DNA of 64,000 nucleotides from Chimonanthus salicifolius (GCA_013350335.1 CM023540.1:44437222-44501221), one strand, 5' to 3'. Positions 21,041 through 34,500 are shown, numbered from the stretch's first letter. Made by a program: numbers and translations. The notes: a model not told the origin generated them from the letters alone.

Positions 21041-21759
21041 ACAAACATTGAACCTTCTTCAAATCAATTAAGCAGTTGGAAAAATACAAGACATGAACTC
21101 TCATTTCACCTTGCAAAAATCAAACCAACACTTAAAAAATATTTAAATCTAACACAAACACAAATTAGAAATAAGACTCGTCTTAGTGGCAAACTCAAAG
21201 CAAAACTAAAAGCTTCAAATAAATTTACTCATCTGGACTGGACCTCTTATTGTGCTTGACCTATACCTGAATTTATGGGCTTATTCTCAACTCAAAAAGA
21301 AATTAAAAAAAAAAAAATTACAATCAGATTACTGAGTCCGAGCAACTCGGCTGGGTCAACTCCGACTCTCTCTCGTTCTCTTTCTACTTTGTTTCTTCTC
21401 TTTCACCTTCTTTTCTTCCTTTCTCGGACATCTCTTGCCATCCTATTTCGTGTTCTGTTTTATTTTTTCCTCTTCTTCTCTTTCCTTTCGTATGTCTACT
21501 TTCTCTTCGGTCATTCCTTCTTCTTTCCTTTCCTTCTCTTCTTTGTCTTTATTTTGTTTCTCTTCCCTATCGTTCTCATGCCTGGATTTTCTCCATCCCT
21601 TGCTTTCATTTTCTTACTGATTCCATCACTCTCGAGTCCTCCCAGCGCCGTTTCTGACATCTTTTTTCTTCGTCTGTGTCTCGAACCTGGACTCTGAAGA
21701 GTCAATTCCTTGATTTTGTCCAATCCGGTCATCGTCCGGTTCATCAGATCCGATATCCG

Positions 21760-21960
21760 CATCATTCTTCCTTGGTTGGGAGTAACTTCTCCTCGAGTAT
21801 AGTTGATTTATAAGGGAGGTGTACCGCCGTGCTTTCGACCACTATTTCCTTCGTTACTGCTTCAATTGGTTTTGAAGATTTGGTACATAGTGTCAGTACC
21901 ACCTCCAAATTCATCATGTCCTACATAAAAAATGGTTGAGCATGGCTCAGCCCAATATGA
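21760..21960 (-). mobile_element. Ty3/gypsy 3'-end fragment
   Basis: On the minus strand CTCGAGGAGAAGTTACTCCC, then a run AACCAAGGAAGAATGATG, matches the usual end of a gypsy polyprotein: an LE(E/D)-x-LLP-type end just before a purine-rich tract. The same arrangement appears at 43420-43560 with shared flanking words (CAAATTCATCATG, GTGCTTT..GACCACT). The LTR would lie to the left at about 21050-21760, but its ends are not visible. Confidence 0.4.
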
Positions 21961-22620
21961 CTCGACTCAACTTGACTTAGAGCTCGAGAGTCCAGCCTAA
22001 CTCATTTTAGTTCCAACTAAAAAACAACTTAAAAAAAATAAGAAAAAAATTAAAATCCAAAATACTTGGATCTAATGATGGTTAGTGATGGAAAAAGGGA
22101 AGGGACTGAGAGCTAGAGAGGGTTGAGACTGAGATGTGGCCGAGAGTCAAAGGAAAGAGAGATCGTCATTGGTTGCAAGGAGTGACGGAGAGAGGAATTG
22201 CTCTCATCTAGCAAAGAGTGATGGAGAGAGAGATCGCTGTCGAGAAAGGGAGCTCAAGGATGATCAGAGCAAGTGAGTGACTCAAGAGAAGAAAAGATGA
22301 GAAAGAATAGACGGAGTGAAATAGAATATGTAAAATGTTGAAAATCAATTGACTAAAAAAAAAAAAAAGACAGAAAGGAACAATAGAGAAGTGAGACATG
22401 AGAGAACAAAAAATTAGAGCACTCCAAAATTTATAATTCTTTTGACATTTGTTAGATTGAATTCAGTCGATTTTAAAAAGTCAAGTCCAACTAAGCCTGA
22501 ATTTAATTTATAATCTTCAACAATATCAAATCTTAAATTTAAAAATATTCAACTCAACCCACCTATTTTTCAGGTTAGATCCTGTGGGTCGAGTGACTCG
22601 AGTTTGAATCACAGGGCCCA
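21961..22620. other. Intergenic, no feature seen
   Basis: Purine-rich, AT-rich sequence with repeated GAGAGAG words. No frame, mobile element edge or RNA gene is recognisable. Confidence 0.4.
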
Positions 22621-22624
22621 TCCG

Positions 22625-22935
22625 ACACTCGAGAGTGTTGGAAATAACCATTTATCAAACACGTGTCTTCTTGAGAAGTGTACGTTGCAAGCGACGAATA
22701 TGTTTTCGTATTTCCTACACACCTCCTCTCAAGGCAAGGGTTTTAGCAATTAGCAGACTGAGGCAAAGTTGCTGCCCGCTCCTATCCATTGCAGCGACGG
22801 AGAAAAACTCCCTCTCCCTCTCGCTCTCCCTCCCTCACACACAGCCGTGCAGATTCTGCAACATAAAAAGGACGAAGAAAAAGAGAACCAACTGCCGCAT
22901 TCAATTCAAATCCCAAGCTCAAACTCACTAGGTAT
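22625..22935 (+). promoter_or_regulatory. Possible promoter and untranslated first exon
   Basis: A less AT-rich block. An ACACGTGTC (G-box-like) at 22660 is followed by a CT-rich leader with TCCCTCTCCCTCTCGCTCTC at 22810-22835. It ends in CACTAG|GTATCTTTTTT, like an exon donor at about 22930. It could be the non-coding first exon of a downstream plus-strand gene (the DUF3353 gene is next), but no transcript evidence is available. Confidence 0.22.
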
Positions 22936-24200
22936 CTTTTTTTTTTATATATAAAACAATTGATTTGGCCTTCTGTTGATAGAATAATAGTGTAGATTTC
23001 CGTTGAATTCGAGGGGCTGGTTTGTAATAAGAAATGGTACGGTATTTTCACTGAAATAGTACGGCATTTTCACGACTTCGATAAAGAAGACTGTTTGGCG
23101 AGGATTTTGTATACTTCCGGGTTTTTTTTTTTCTGTCGAGTAATTTTTAGGGTTGAATTTCCATGAAAATAAGCATCCTCTGATTTCAAGTGAAGGGGTG
23201 CGAAATAGAAGTAATTCATTGATGTTAGATGGAATGCGTACATATAACAGAGGAACAATTTCTTCTTCTCTGCTCTCTTGCGTGAAGTTTTTCTTCTTCG
23301 TCTCTCTACGTTGCAAAAAGGTTAGGGATGATTAAACGTCAGGAACATGAGAGAGGTTGACCTTACCAGGTGAAATAAAAAGGTTAGATGTATCTAGTTA
23401 CTTAAATTCAATTCAGCTCAAAATTTTACATATGATACGTAGCCATGAAGTTCAAAGTCAGTACAGAAATGATAAAATATATGGATTAACCATCCATTTC
23501 TGCCATATGCCATGGGAATAAAGATTTAGATGATGATAAGTCTCGATATTGCTTTAGATCTTCAGGTATTTTTTTTTTTTAATTTAATGGGTTTGTAATC
23601 CATAATCATGTCACATGTTAGTTGTTAAACTACTTAGAAATTAAATGAAGAAATTTTTGTCTCACCCTTCTACCGTGAGTACTTTTTCACTTGGCATGGG
23701 GCCGACAAGAGGTGATAGTGATATATCTATCTGAAAGTTTCAAATACGTGGCTTACTAAAAATCTATCTTGATTCAATTTACCAAGCCATATTTTGAAGC
23801 TCCCTAATTTTTTATCAGTTTAAGTTATTTACTAATTTCTAAACTTTTGACACTTTTATGATAATGAGTATATTGATCTAATTATGTTATTTTTGGTGCT
23901 CTATATATTCAAATACATAGTTTTTTTTAATCCTTCCAAAGTTCGATTTTCTTAGGCTGTATAATAAAAAGATTATGAGTCTAGTGTAGGTGCAAAAGAT
24001 TTATATTAGCAAAAATACGTTGGGAAATTTATGAAAGTAAATATATTATTTAATAAGGTTAAAATAGCTTAAATAAAATACTCATAAAATATTTAAATTT
24101 TAGAAATCTTCAAAATGTTGACTACTTAATTTTTGTGTTAATCAAAATATGTTGAAAAATGTAACGTAATTATTGTAGTATTGACTATTGATAATTTGAG
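22936..24200. other. Intergenic, no feature seen
   Basis: AT-rich sequence with poly-T runs (23123, 23570). Short frames only, none resembling a known protein. Confidence 0.4.
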
Positions 24201-24204
24201 GATG

Positions 24205-25145
24205 AGGAGGATGCTTATTGTCAATGCTTGCCCTTTGTGTTTATCTGCAGGAGGAGATGGTCAATCATCGTCTTATTCATTGTAGTTTTTCTTCTCGTCT
24301 TTGGGAGCATTTCTTTCAGCTTTTGGATATTTTTTTGTTTACCCAAAGCTTGGTGTGAGTTGTTTAATGAAGAAGTTGTGTTTTTTGGTAGTTCTTTCCG
24401 TCGGCAATTGTGGAAAGCTATTTCTCTGAGTATTGTTTGGTCCATTTGGTTTGAACGTAATCAGAGGGTTTTTCATGGGAAGGTGGGTTCCTTTGCTGGT
24501 CTTCTTGATAAAATTAAGCTGAGGGTTACTTGGTGGGTGAGTGGTTTATTGAAGTTCCGTCATGTTTCAATTTCAGAGATGTTTAGGGATTAGGCTTCGG
24601 TGGATTCTGCTAGTGGTCGTGTGGACTATAGGCCGGCTGTTCCTTGGTCTCCTCCTTCTTCAGGGTTGCTCAAGCTTAATTTCGATGGGAGTTGTATGCG
24701 TGAAGTTGGTCTTGCAGGTTATGGAGGGCTTATTTGTAATGACTCAGGGAATCCTTTAATTTCCTTTGCTGGCTCACTTTGTAATGGGACGGTAATTGAG
24801 GTAGAATTTTTTGCTTTGTGGAGAGGTATTTTGGAGTTGGAGGAACTTGGGATTCAAGGGAGCTTGGTGGAAGGTGATTCGAAGGTAGTGGTGTGGTGCA
24901 TGTCTGGCTCTCTTTGCCCTTGGATGTACCTAGATAAAGTTGAGAGGATTCATCATGCTATTGATTCCTTTGATTTTAAGATTGCGTGGGTTTCTCGGTC
25001 AGCTAATTCAGCTGCAGATTCTTTGGCGAAACAGGGGGAGTCTCTAGATGAGGAAGTTGTTAACAAATTGTTTGTAATTTTTGTTTTGTCCTTTCGAGGG
25101 TCTTTCTTTGTGGACCTTTCTTTTTGTATCATAAAAAAATTCTAG
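24205..25145 (+). pseudogene. LINE 3' remnant: zf-RVT tail and RNase H domain
   Basis: 24250-24520 reads like the end of the plant LINE zinc-binding reverse-transcriptase domain (RLIHCSFSSRLWEHFF, then LWKAISLSIVWSIWFERNQR). After a stop at 24591 a long frame (24600-25145) holds an RNase H domain of the RVT_3 type: LLKLNFDGSCMREVGLAGYG (first strand with catalytic Asp), VEFFALWRGI, LVEGDSKVVVWCM and ANSAADSLAKQG. The catalytic D-E-D positions are visible. It ends 325 bp before the second direct-repeat copy. Confidence 0.75.
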
Positions 25146-25470
25146 CTTTTTATTAAAGGAGGTTCTGTTGGGGTACGGATTGGAATATTTTGGTGCAACC
25201 CACATTATCATCTAAGAGAAGCTAATAGGTGGGCCTGTCCTCTAGAATTCCGTTCATTTAGAGAACTTCCAAAGAGGCTGTTTCTTTTTTATGTGTTTTG
25301 TTTTCTTGGTGATCAGTATCATAAGCAGATATTTATGTATAGTAGTAGTGGTAGTAGTTGTTGTGTCTCTGTCTGTGTTTTCTTTAATTCTTTTTAAATT
25401 TTCAAGATAAATCTGTTGTTAGTTATGTTTGAACTTTTCATTGAAGATGACTTGACACAGGTAACTAGTC

Positions 25471-27379
25471 CTATTTGGATGACTTGGTGCAGATGACTAA
25501 TCACTTTGTGCATGTTACTGTTTGTAATTTTGTAACCATGTAGAGTTAGTTCTCCATTTCTCTTTCACTTTCTTCCACTCCTCCTCTTCTCTTTCTCAAT
25601 TTCTTCTAGGCCTCCTTTTCCACTTTCTTCCTTTCTTCCTTTTTTTTTTTACAATTGTAGATTTTTCTACTCAATGGGTATTGGGTTATTCGGACCCTTG
25701 TTTTGGACATACTTTACATTGATGAGGAGATTTAGGGGTTGGTCAAAATGTTAGGATGCTATATAGTGGGTAGGTTGTGGATTATTGGATCAAGTCCCCT
25801 TATGCAGTTCTTATCTAGTTTGGGATCCTTTCAGTAATGCAAACAGATTTAGATCAGCTAATTAGTTCGTGGCATATTAATGTTAGCATTAGGAGTGCAT
25901 CATCCTTTGAACCTGTCTTCTAGCGTATCTTTGATCTATTGGTAAAGAGTGCAACAACAAGACCATTGAGGAGTGTCGACCGCCGACTACTATGCTTGAG
26001 GTGGCTCAGGGGATTAAATTCAGGCTGATTAGTTGAGCAGCTGCCATGAGAGAGTTCTCATTTATCTTGATTTGGACTGATTGTGGTTAGTGCTATACAA
26101 GCCTTCAGAGTAGACCTGGACATTATAGAATAGATTTCTCTGCCATCGAGTCATGTCATGTCTTCTGATGTTAGCTAAATTCCTTCCCTGGGAATAAAGT
26201 GAGATTGGGATTATTTGTGATGATGAAGGCAAGCCAGTTTTATCCTTCTTAGGTCCTTTGGATGAGTTCTATGTGGATCAACCTCCATGCCAATGTTTGG
26301 GGTGTTTAGTAGATAATCCTGACTTGGTGCTCATATTGACATTATTGAGAGTGGGTCATCCACCGTTGCACATTGGACAAGGGGAATTTGATGAGCATCG
26401 AGATTCTTGATTTGATTGACGAATTATGAAGTGCAGTAAGGTCAAAAGGATTTGCACTTATGGACATCCATTTTTTTTTAAAAAAAAGCTGACAACCAAG
26501 CTGATATATTGGCAACAGAAGGGGGGTCATCATCATAGTTCACAACAAGACCATCATTGTCACAACCATTTTCCATCTATTTGGGCTTGAATTTTTGAGT
26601 TCTATCTATTCTATATTCTATAAAAAACCCATAGCTTTTTTCACCTTGCTATTGAGTTCTTTCTTTACTTTTTCGGAAACCATATTCCTAGCCAAAGAAG
26701 GGGAGCATGCGAAGGAAATGCAAATCAGTATTTAGCATTTTGAGGGTTCAGCCATTTGGGTATGCAATATGTAATAGGTTCTGTGGGTTTGTGTTTTTCT
26801 GTTATCTTATTGGTAGGAATAGTTATATTCTTTTTCCTTAATCAATAAATTGGGTTCTTTCACACACAAAAAAGAAGAAGTGGAAACACCCTCTGTGCAA
26901 TTTCTCTCTCTCATTTATTCTTTGTGAAGCCTTGAACGAAGGTTCAAAAGATGGGGGGTCTGCGTCAGATTTTTTTTCAAATTGGAACTCACAGGCCTAA
27001 TGTCTATCCTGCCGGTCTTTCCTTTTTTTTTCTTGTCTTTTCTTCGTTGAGCCCTTGGGTTTTCTATTCTTTTTAGTTTGCTCCCATAAAAAATTGATCA
27101 ATCATACCATGAGATGTTGATTGATTTGGTCATTACCATCCAATGATAGATATGAGCATGTAGGGGCTCAGTGCTTATAATGGAGATGCTTTGTCTTTCT
27201 TCCATGGCTTGATCAGGCCCAATCTATATGAACAGAGTCTGAACTGAACATCAGATACTGATGGGATCTGAGATGGTCAGATCATTCAATGGTAATACTA
27301 TTACAATTTTGGATTTCAACACCTTTGAGGTACGCTCTCATTTGCCCAGAGCCTTCTCAGTTTGCACCTTGTGAATGTG
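25471..27379 (+). repeat. Direct repeat copy 2 (about 1.9 kb)
   Basis: Starts exactly opposite window base 1 (offset 25470) and ends with GTGAATGTG at 27371-27379. Beyond that it continues into unique sequence toward the DUF3353 gene, which suggests this copy is in the ancestral context. It includes the same LINE RNase H fragment at about 26200-26534. Differences from copy 1 are single bases (for example at 26245 and 26723) and poly-A/T lengths. Confidence 0.95.
26200..26534 (+). pseudogene. LINE RNase H remnant (in direct repeat copy 2)
   Basis: The same decayed domain as at 730-1064: GIICDDEGKP and ADNQADILATEG motifs on the plus strand, with stops between. Confidence 0.55.
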
Positions 27380-27578
27380 GTAGATCGAACTTGGCTTATG
27401 ATTTGAGGTATTCTTTCATTATTGAATATCTTACATATCTCTAGTCTGTAATTGTTTGGCTCATAAATTGAGACTTCTGGCTCATAAATTGAGACTTCAC
27501 GAAGAGTCATTTTTGTGGTACATAATTATGTGATCATTTCATTTATTTTTCCATTTACTTAATAGAATAGAAGGTTTT

Positions 27579-27779
27579 ATCCCCAGGGGTGCTCACGCAA
27601 AGACTCTTGCCTTCACAAGCGAGGTCTTGGGCTCAATTCCTAGCCAGCCTCTCTTGGGGGTACTCTCCGTGGGGGTATTTCCCCATCAATTGAACCCTAC
27701 ATGTGTGTTCAGGGAGGCGTGCATGTGCCCTAAAGGACTAGTTGAGCGAGATACATGGGCACCTTCGGTCATTAAAAAA
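27579..27779 (+). mobile_element. SINE-like retroposon with 19-bp target duplication
   Basis: A 200-bp insert with a tRNA-like B-box region (GGTCTTGGGCTCAATTCC at about 27625) and an A-rich tail (ATTAAAAAA). It is flanked by identical copies of TAATAGAATAGAAGGTTTT at 27560-27578 and 27780-27798. It belongs with the other tRNA-derived repeats in this window. Confidence 0.75.
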
Positions 27780-28389
27780 TAATAGAATAGAAGGTTTTTT
27801 TTTTTTGAATGGTGTAATAGAAGAGAAGGTTATGCTCCTTAATTTGTTAGCTTAGTTGGAAACCTGCAATTCTTCTGATTTAGGTCTCCTCATTTGTTTA
27901 TATCTGCAGGAATTGACAACCTCCCTTGGCTAGTTCAGTGGATTTAAGGTACCTTGTCTTGAACTAAGACATTGGTTTGGTAAAATAACTATGAAGAAAA
28001 TCCATATCCACTCGAAAGGGAAATATATACGGGTTTTTTTTTCTTTTGTTCTGTTTTTATTATTGTTAGAGAAAATGATTCCATGCTACCATCCTTATGG
28101 ATAAGGATGCTAGCTATTGGGACGTGGTGTCCACTTATGAAGAATCCAAATTGTTCATCAATTTTTTGATGTATATGCTTCTTGTCAAATTCTATCAAGC
28201 TAGTGGGCCAACCATTGCATCCACCTATTGAGAGGGGCATGAAGAACTTCATAGATTTTCTAATCAAGTCCTTTCCATATGATCCATCTAATAGTGGACC
28301 AATAATTTGCCAAAATTTGACAAGGGACATGCATTTAAGTATGTGGGTAAAGATTGATAGACGTTTGGATTTTTCATGAGTGCTCCCAC

Positions 28390-28520
28390 ATATCCCAACA
28401 GCTATAGAGCTCATCATCATCACCACCATCCCTCAGGACCTTTTTATATCATGCCTTGGCATGGACAGCATTTCCTACATTGGCATCATCATCATCAGGC
28501 ACAATTATTAACTTTGACAG
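28390..28520 (+). repeat. Imperfect copy of exon-1 sequence, histidine-rich
   Basis: 28430-28485 (CCCTCAGGACCTTTTT...CATGCCTTGGCATGG...TTTCCTAC) resembles 28570-28625 inside coding exon 1 (CCCTCAAGACCTTTTA...CATGCCTTCACATGG...TTTCCTAC). It follows a likely acceptor (CCCAACAG) and reads YRAHHHHHHPSGPFYIMPWH without a stop. It could be an older or alternative first-exon segment, or a chance tandem duplication. Confidence 0.4.
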
Positions 28521-28543
28521 TGGTTATTTGGCCATTCTTCTAG

Positions 28544-31500
28544 ATGTCTACATACGGATTAACTTGTGGTCCCTCAAGACCTTTTAATGTCATGCCTTCA
28601 CATGGACTGCGTTTCCTACCTCAGCAGTTCTCAACTTCTCGTAATAATGGAAGTGTTAGTGGAAAGATTGCATTTCTCTTCTCATTGGACAGGTAGAGCT
28701 CTATGTTTTCAATTTTCCAGTTCTTGGGACCATATCCTCATCATTATTTTTTTTCGTTATTCTGCTAAACATTAGTGCTACAGGAATTGCTGGAGATCCA
28801 CTCACAGGTGGAGGTTTCGAAGAACGTATTTGGTCAAGAGTGCAACGGGTGCCTCGTTTGGTGACATGGCTGATGAATCAATTGGTAATAGTTTTTTTTT
28901 TAGTTAATCTCTTACTGGCTCATGACAAAGTTATCTGAAACTGTTATTAATATGTTAATAGAATCACATTGTGCAATGTTGCAAGGGTCAGATCTGGCCC
29001 AAATATCCAATTCAACAGTGTTCAAGTGGAATTGGTGGTGTGGACATTTGAGTCTGAACTGAACTGTTTTGTGGGGTAAAAAACCAGTTGAAGCCACCAA
29101 AGTCAGCATGGACATGTATGAATTTCAATTTTAACTGGTTTTCAACATTTTTAGTTATTGAAATATGTATTATATCATCTGATGTTATGGCTAGATTGGA
29201 TTGAACTTGCAATAGTATGGGTTTGGACTGAAAGGTTCACTTCAACGGTTTAATCTCTTGTTTTTTTTAATACATTGCATTGTGGGCTAAGGATTGTGCA
29301 GCTGTTGGAATCCCTTGATATGTGTTAGTGGGAATTATCATGCTACCCTTTTCCTGCGACCTCTGCCCCTCAAATTTCTTCTGTGTTTTCCACCTGATGC
29401 AGGCACTATTGATTTATTCAATAGATTTTGAATAAATTTTGTTTATTTTCATTCGTGGTCAACTTTAGGTGTAATACTATTTTTTTAGCCATGGACAATT
29501 AACATATATATTAATATTGAAAATACAAGGAAAACAGTTTAAGAGCTCTTTATAAGAAGACTATATTGGAGCAAAGAAGCAAAACATAAACAAGTAACAA
29601 AGATATTTCTACTTTTTTTGCTTGGGTTTCTATCATATGTTCAGGGTATAACTACAATGGAATGTAAGGATATTGAAATAAAATGGAAAACAAACCCCTT
29701 TATTCTAACATTCATTCTCCTACTAAATATAACATAGATAAACTAGGAAGCAAATATTTTATTGTGTTTTTACTAGTTTCTCATTACTAATGGCACTACC
29801 ATTCCCCCCTCCCTGGAGACAAACTTTGTGCTCAAGGTTTAGACATCAACGGTAAAGTTGAACAGGCTCAAGATTCTTTTGAATGGTGACAGTGTCAGAT
29901 AAACTCACCAAAGTGTCCACAAGGATTGTGGACCTGCAACAACTCCACTGTAAATCTGACAATTTAGAGGAATCTCAGCATATAGTATGCGTTATGGTGG
30001 GAAAATCGTTTTATCACTTGAATCCTCTTGTGGAGCACTTCTCCTGTTGGTTTACTACCATGCACTAATCTTTCTAACTTAGTTTGATAATCTCATACAG
30101 ATCTTGTGTGATGCCCTTGGGACAATGCATTCTGGAAGCCATTGTATTTGATTGGGTAAAAGTGAACATAGAAGGTCCATTGATTCAAGGGATGGGCTTA
30201 ACCTTAAAATAACTGTTCAGCTTGATAATCCATTTGGTCAGAGTGGTGTCGACATAGCAAGGGAAATCTTTTTTTTTTGAATTAGTCATAGCAAGGAAAA
30301 TCTTGATGAGCATGATGGGCTTGATTGATTGTCACGATTACGATTGTTGTCATTGTTAATTTTTGATTTGTTGTGATCTCTCTTTGAGAAAACCGATACT
30401 GGAATTCTATCTTTAATTGCATTGCTGCTACTAATGCTGACAATCCTTAGAAATGTGGCCCACATGGCTGTAGCTCAACTGATAATCTCCCGCCTCAAGA
30501 AGCGGGAGGTGCCAGGTTCGAGCCCCCATGGCCTCACCTGGTGTGCCCTAATGGCAGTGGGTATCACCTGTGGAGGTTATACGCTGGGTTTCCCACGGTT
30601 TCCCACACGTATATTAAAAAAAAAAAAAAAAATCCTCAGAAACGTTAAGGGTTTCATATATGACACTTTTTTTTTTTTTTTGAACATCAGTCTCCATCTT
30701 TTCTATGCAATCATTGATGATCAACATGTAAGTAGGTGACGTGAAAGATCAAAAGAAAAAAAAGAAGATGTATACACAGGAGATGAAGAAGAGAATTGGA
30801 TTTATAGACTGGGAGAACATGAGGGAGGAAAATGAAATTAGAGATACAAATGGGCACCAAGAGAGAAAAATAGGCAGAAGACATCACAAGAGATGATGGG
30901 AAGGTGAGTAGTTGTGAAGGAAAGGAGATCAATTGAAACGACTCAAGAAAAGGACAAATGGGTGGTGGTGCTTTTTTTTTTTTCCTTTGAAATTATTAAT
31001 TAAGGTATCGTGAAAAAGAAGAAGGTGGTAGTTGGGGAGAAATAGAAAAAATTCTGTTTCTTATGAAAGAAAGTAAATAGAAGGTGGAGAAAAATAGGAT
31101 TACATTTAAGAAGGTGGTGGCGTGGGTGATTGGATGAGGAAGAAAATACAAGCTCTGATACCGAAGTGATGGAAACCCAAATAAAAGTAGGAAAAATGCA
31201 AGAAAAGTAAGCAAAGATGGAAAAAAAAAGTAGGGATAAAGGGTTTCATTTTGAGGAGAAACCACACCTCCAAGCCAAGCTTATGGTCTCAACTCGAGGA
31301 GAAACTAGACTTCCTACCCAAGAAGATGAGAGGGCCTTTTTTGGGTTGCTGGGGTTGCATGAGTGGCCAATGAAGGAGCAGTGATGTTGGAGAAAATGGT
31401 TGATTTGGATGATTGGTAGAAGACCTGGGATGCAACATGAAGAGATGTCTCTCTCTCTCTCTAGCAAGAAGAGAAGTACTGGATGGAGATGGTGAGGCTT

Positions 31501-34500
31501 TGATACCAAAAGATATGAATCTAATAGAAAATGGCGAGAAAAATACGTATAAACAAGAAAAAAAAGAAAATAGGGATATGGGTTTTAGTTCGAACAGAAA
31601 TCAAGTCTCTAAGCTTGGTTTCAATTTGAGGAGAAACTAGCCTCGAGATGAAGCTATCATTTTGGGGAATCTTTTGATGCTTTTCATTATTCAATTTAGG
31701 CTTGTAACCATGCTTAAGTTAAAACAAAAATGGGAAGTAACCATAATCGAAAAACAAATTACCTTTTAGCAACCTAGTAATTAACCCTGTATTCTTTGAT
31801 GATGTCACACTGAGAAGAATGGGGGAAACTTCTGCTCCTGTTCCTCCCATCCCTCCTCCTACTTCAAAAAGCTGGGAGGAGCGCCGAAAATCTTCCTTCT
31901 TCCTTTTCATTTCTAGATTCCAGATTACTTCTCTAAACTCGACATTTTTTCACTATTCAATAAGTCCAGAAAGATCGTGGATAGCTTCTTACTTGTATCC
32001 ATGGTGGATGGGAGACCTCGTGGCTTTTCTTTTGTTTGCTTTGGGATAGAGGTGGAAGCTTTTTGCGCCAGTGCCGATGTTAATGGATGATCCTTCAAAG
32101 GAAAAAAATCTGTCCAAATGGCGAAATGTTCCTCTGCAACCACTGCACCTTCATCAGTGGTGCTATCTGTGACTCTTTTGTGGGTGCTCTTGGGCAAGTT
32201 TCCTTTTCTTAAGTGGTAAAGGGACCAATCTGGTCTGTAAATATGGATAGGAGCAAATCTGTCATCATTTGGAAGTGCTGCGCTCAAGAAATGCATTGTT
32301 GCCACCCTTCCATCAACTGGTACATCCATTCCTGAAGTGGAGGATTGGTGGTGTTTGGATAATGTGTTTGTCCATTGCTTGGACCCTCTTCACGTCATTA
32401 TGTCATTCCATGTGATTGATGAAGCACAATACCTTCTAATGGAATTCTCTCTCATTAAAGATGCCCCTTTCAAGATTTTGTAGTTCTGGTCTGAGGAGAC
32501 AGACATGAAATTTGTTTCAATTCCCGTCTCTGGGCTTCCACTCGGAACTTGGGTACGGGATGCCTTGCATGCCATAGGAGCTTAGCTAGGTCTAGACTTC
32601 GTTATCAAGCCTTTTAAGGCTTTGGCAAGGCATTTCCTCTTCGCCAGGTTTAGGTTTGGATGGAGACCTTAGCTGCTATCACTGAAATCCATCTTTTGAA
32701 TGTTGGCGACACCTGGGTTGATTTGGGGATTCAAATTGAGGATAATTTCTCCCTCTTCCCCATTTAAAAAAAGGGTTCCCCTTGTCGATGTGGCTGCTTT
32801 TTCGGCGTTGGCGGTGCTCAGGCTGAGGATTGTTCTTCGGGAGGCTATAAGGAGGAGGATGAATCTGGTCAACAATGGGGCTGACAGCGAGCCAACTGGC
32901 AATGGTGAAGGACCTTTAGCGATTGGCAGAACAGAAAAGGTGCGGATTGTCGTGCCTAGGCCTACCAATCCCATTTCCCTTTCGTCTCCCTTACCTCTGG
33001 TTATTACAGACCCTAGACCCTTTTCCCTCTTTGGGCAATTCCTCGAACAACCCTCATGTCAAGGCTTGTGACTCTAGCACTACTGATAAGACTGTCTTAG
33101 AGCACGTCGATAGCGAGTTGGGTCTTTCCAGCCCGAAACACCAAAGTCCTAGCCTAGATCTTACAACCTAGCCCAATCTCCTCAACCCAAATCCAACACT
33201 GTTTTTATGGCCCAACCCAATCCCAAAAATCCAAAATCCAGCCTTGATTTTTTAACCCAAGCCAATCTCCACCCAGAAGACAGCCTTGTTACCAGGATCC
33301 AGAGCTCAATAGTATCAGTTGTTCCAAAACCCAATTGGGTTTGATTGCTGAGGTCTCCTCACCACATTCAGCATCCTTTTCAGTGACCACTGCTCGTGTT
33401 GGCTTCTCAGCCTCCTTGGACCATTGACTAGACCATCGCCCTGTCATCGTTTTCAAAGGTGTCTTCTCAGGTGAGACGCCTGGATACTTTGGTCTTAAAA
33501 AAAGTCCAGTTATTGTCCACCGGCCCCCTTCCCCATCATCATCTGTTCAACATCTTTTTTCCTCACCTATGGTGATTAGACCTGCATGTTTGATTGGGCC
33601 TGTTGGTGAAGTAGTAGAGTCTGGATTTCTCCCTGTCATCAATTGTGAAGGTGGATCGATGGCAGTGAGTAACGTGCAGACAAACAACCACAGTCCTGTC
33701 GCTGAGGAATTCCTCTTGCCCTCCTTAGCCCAGTTTTCTTCAAATTCTTGTTTCCCTTAGACTGTGGCTGTCGCTTGGATGGATATGTTTGGAGCAGAAT
33801 TAGCTTTGAGGCAGGTTGGCCAAAATCCTCGTGCAGTCCCTCCATCTGAAACGGACATATTGGCTTTTCGAGCTCCAGATTCATCTTCACCCAAATGGGT
33901 GGACCTAGAAATTGGGAAGCTGATGGGTCTAATTGCGGAACATCATGAGTCCTTGCTGCGTATTAACATTCCACGATTCGTAACCTTGGTCCCCTTCCAA
34001 TTTGTTATAAAGGACATGACAGCAAGGGAATTTTCGAGGTTAAGCTCATCAGTGAATTACAAGAGTAGAAGGGAAGTTGCAGTGGGAGAGTAGTCTGTAT
34101 TGTGCTGGTGTGCAGGAGGCTTGGGTCCGTCCTTATGAAGATTCTTTGATGGAATGTTAGAAGCCTTGGTGACCCGGCAAAGAGAGCCACCATTAAGAAT
34201 TTTCTTAATTCATTCAAGCAGGACATCATTTGTTATCAAGGGACAAAATTGGGGGAGCCTTCTAATCTGATTTTTAGATCTTTTTGGGGTGGCAGGAGGC
34301 ATGAGTGGGTAGCAAAAGCATCCAAGAAGCATCAGGAGGAATTATCATCGTTTGAGACTGGCAAATTCAAATTAGTGGACAAATATGAGGCAGATTTTTC
34401 TATCCTGGTTCTTCTTGAAGTTCGCATGGCGTCTCTTTAGTGGACTTTGTTTTCAGTTTATGGCCCGTGTGACGTCTCTTGAAAACCTAGTTTCACTGCA

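Noticed and set aside
22769..22954. A 61-codon frame as a small gene
   Set aside because: It lies in a CT-rich leader-like block ending in a splice donor, and its composition reflects the CT run.
24600..25145. A host RNase H gene
   Set aside because: The domain is of LINE type, preceded by a LINE zinc-binding RVT tail with stops, and has no independent start codon.
30464..30530. A tRNA gene at the SINE head (also at 54671, 63530)
   Set aside because: A and B boxes are present but the cloverleaf cannot be completed. Each is followed by a SINE body, tail and target duplication.
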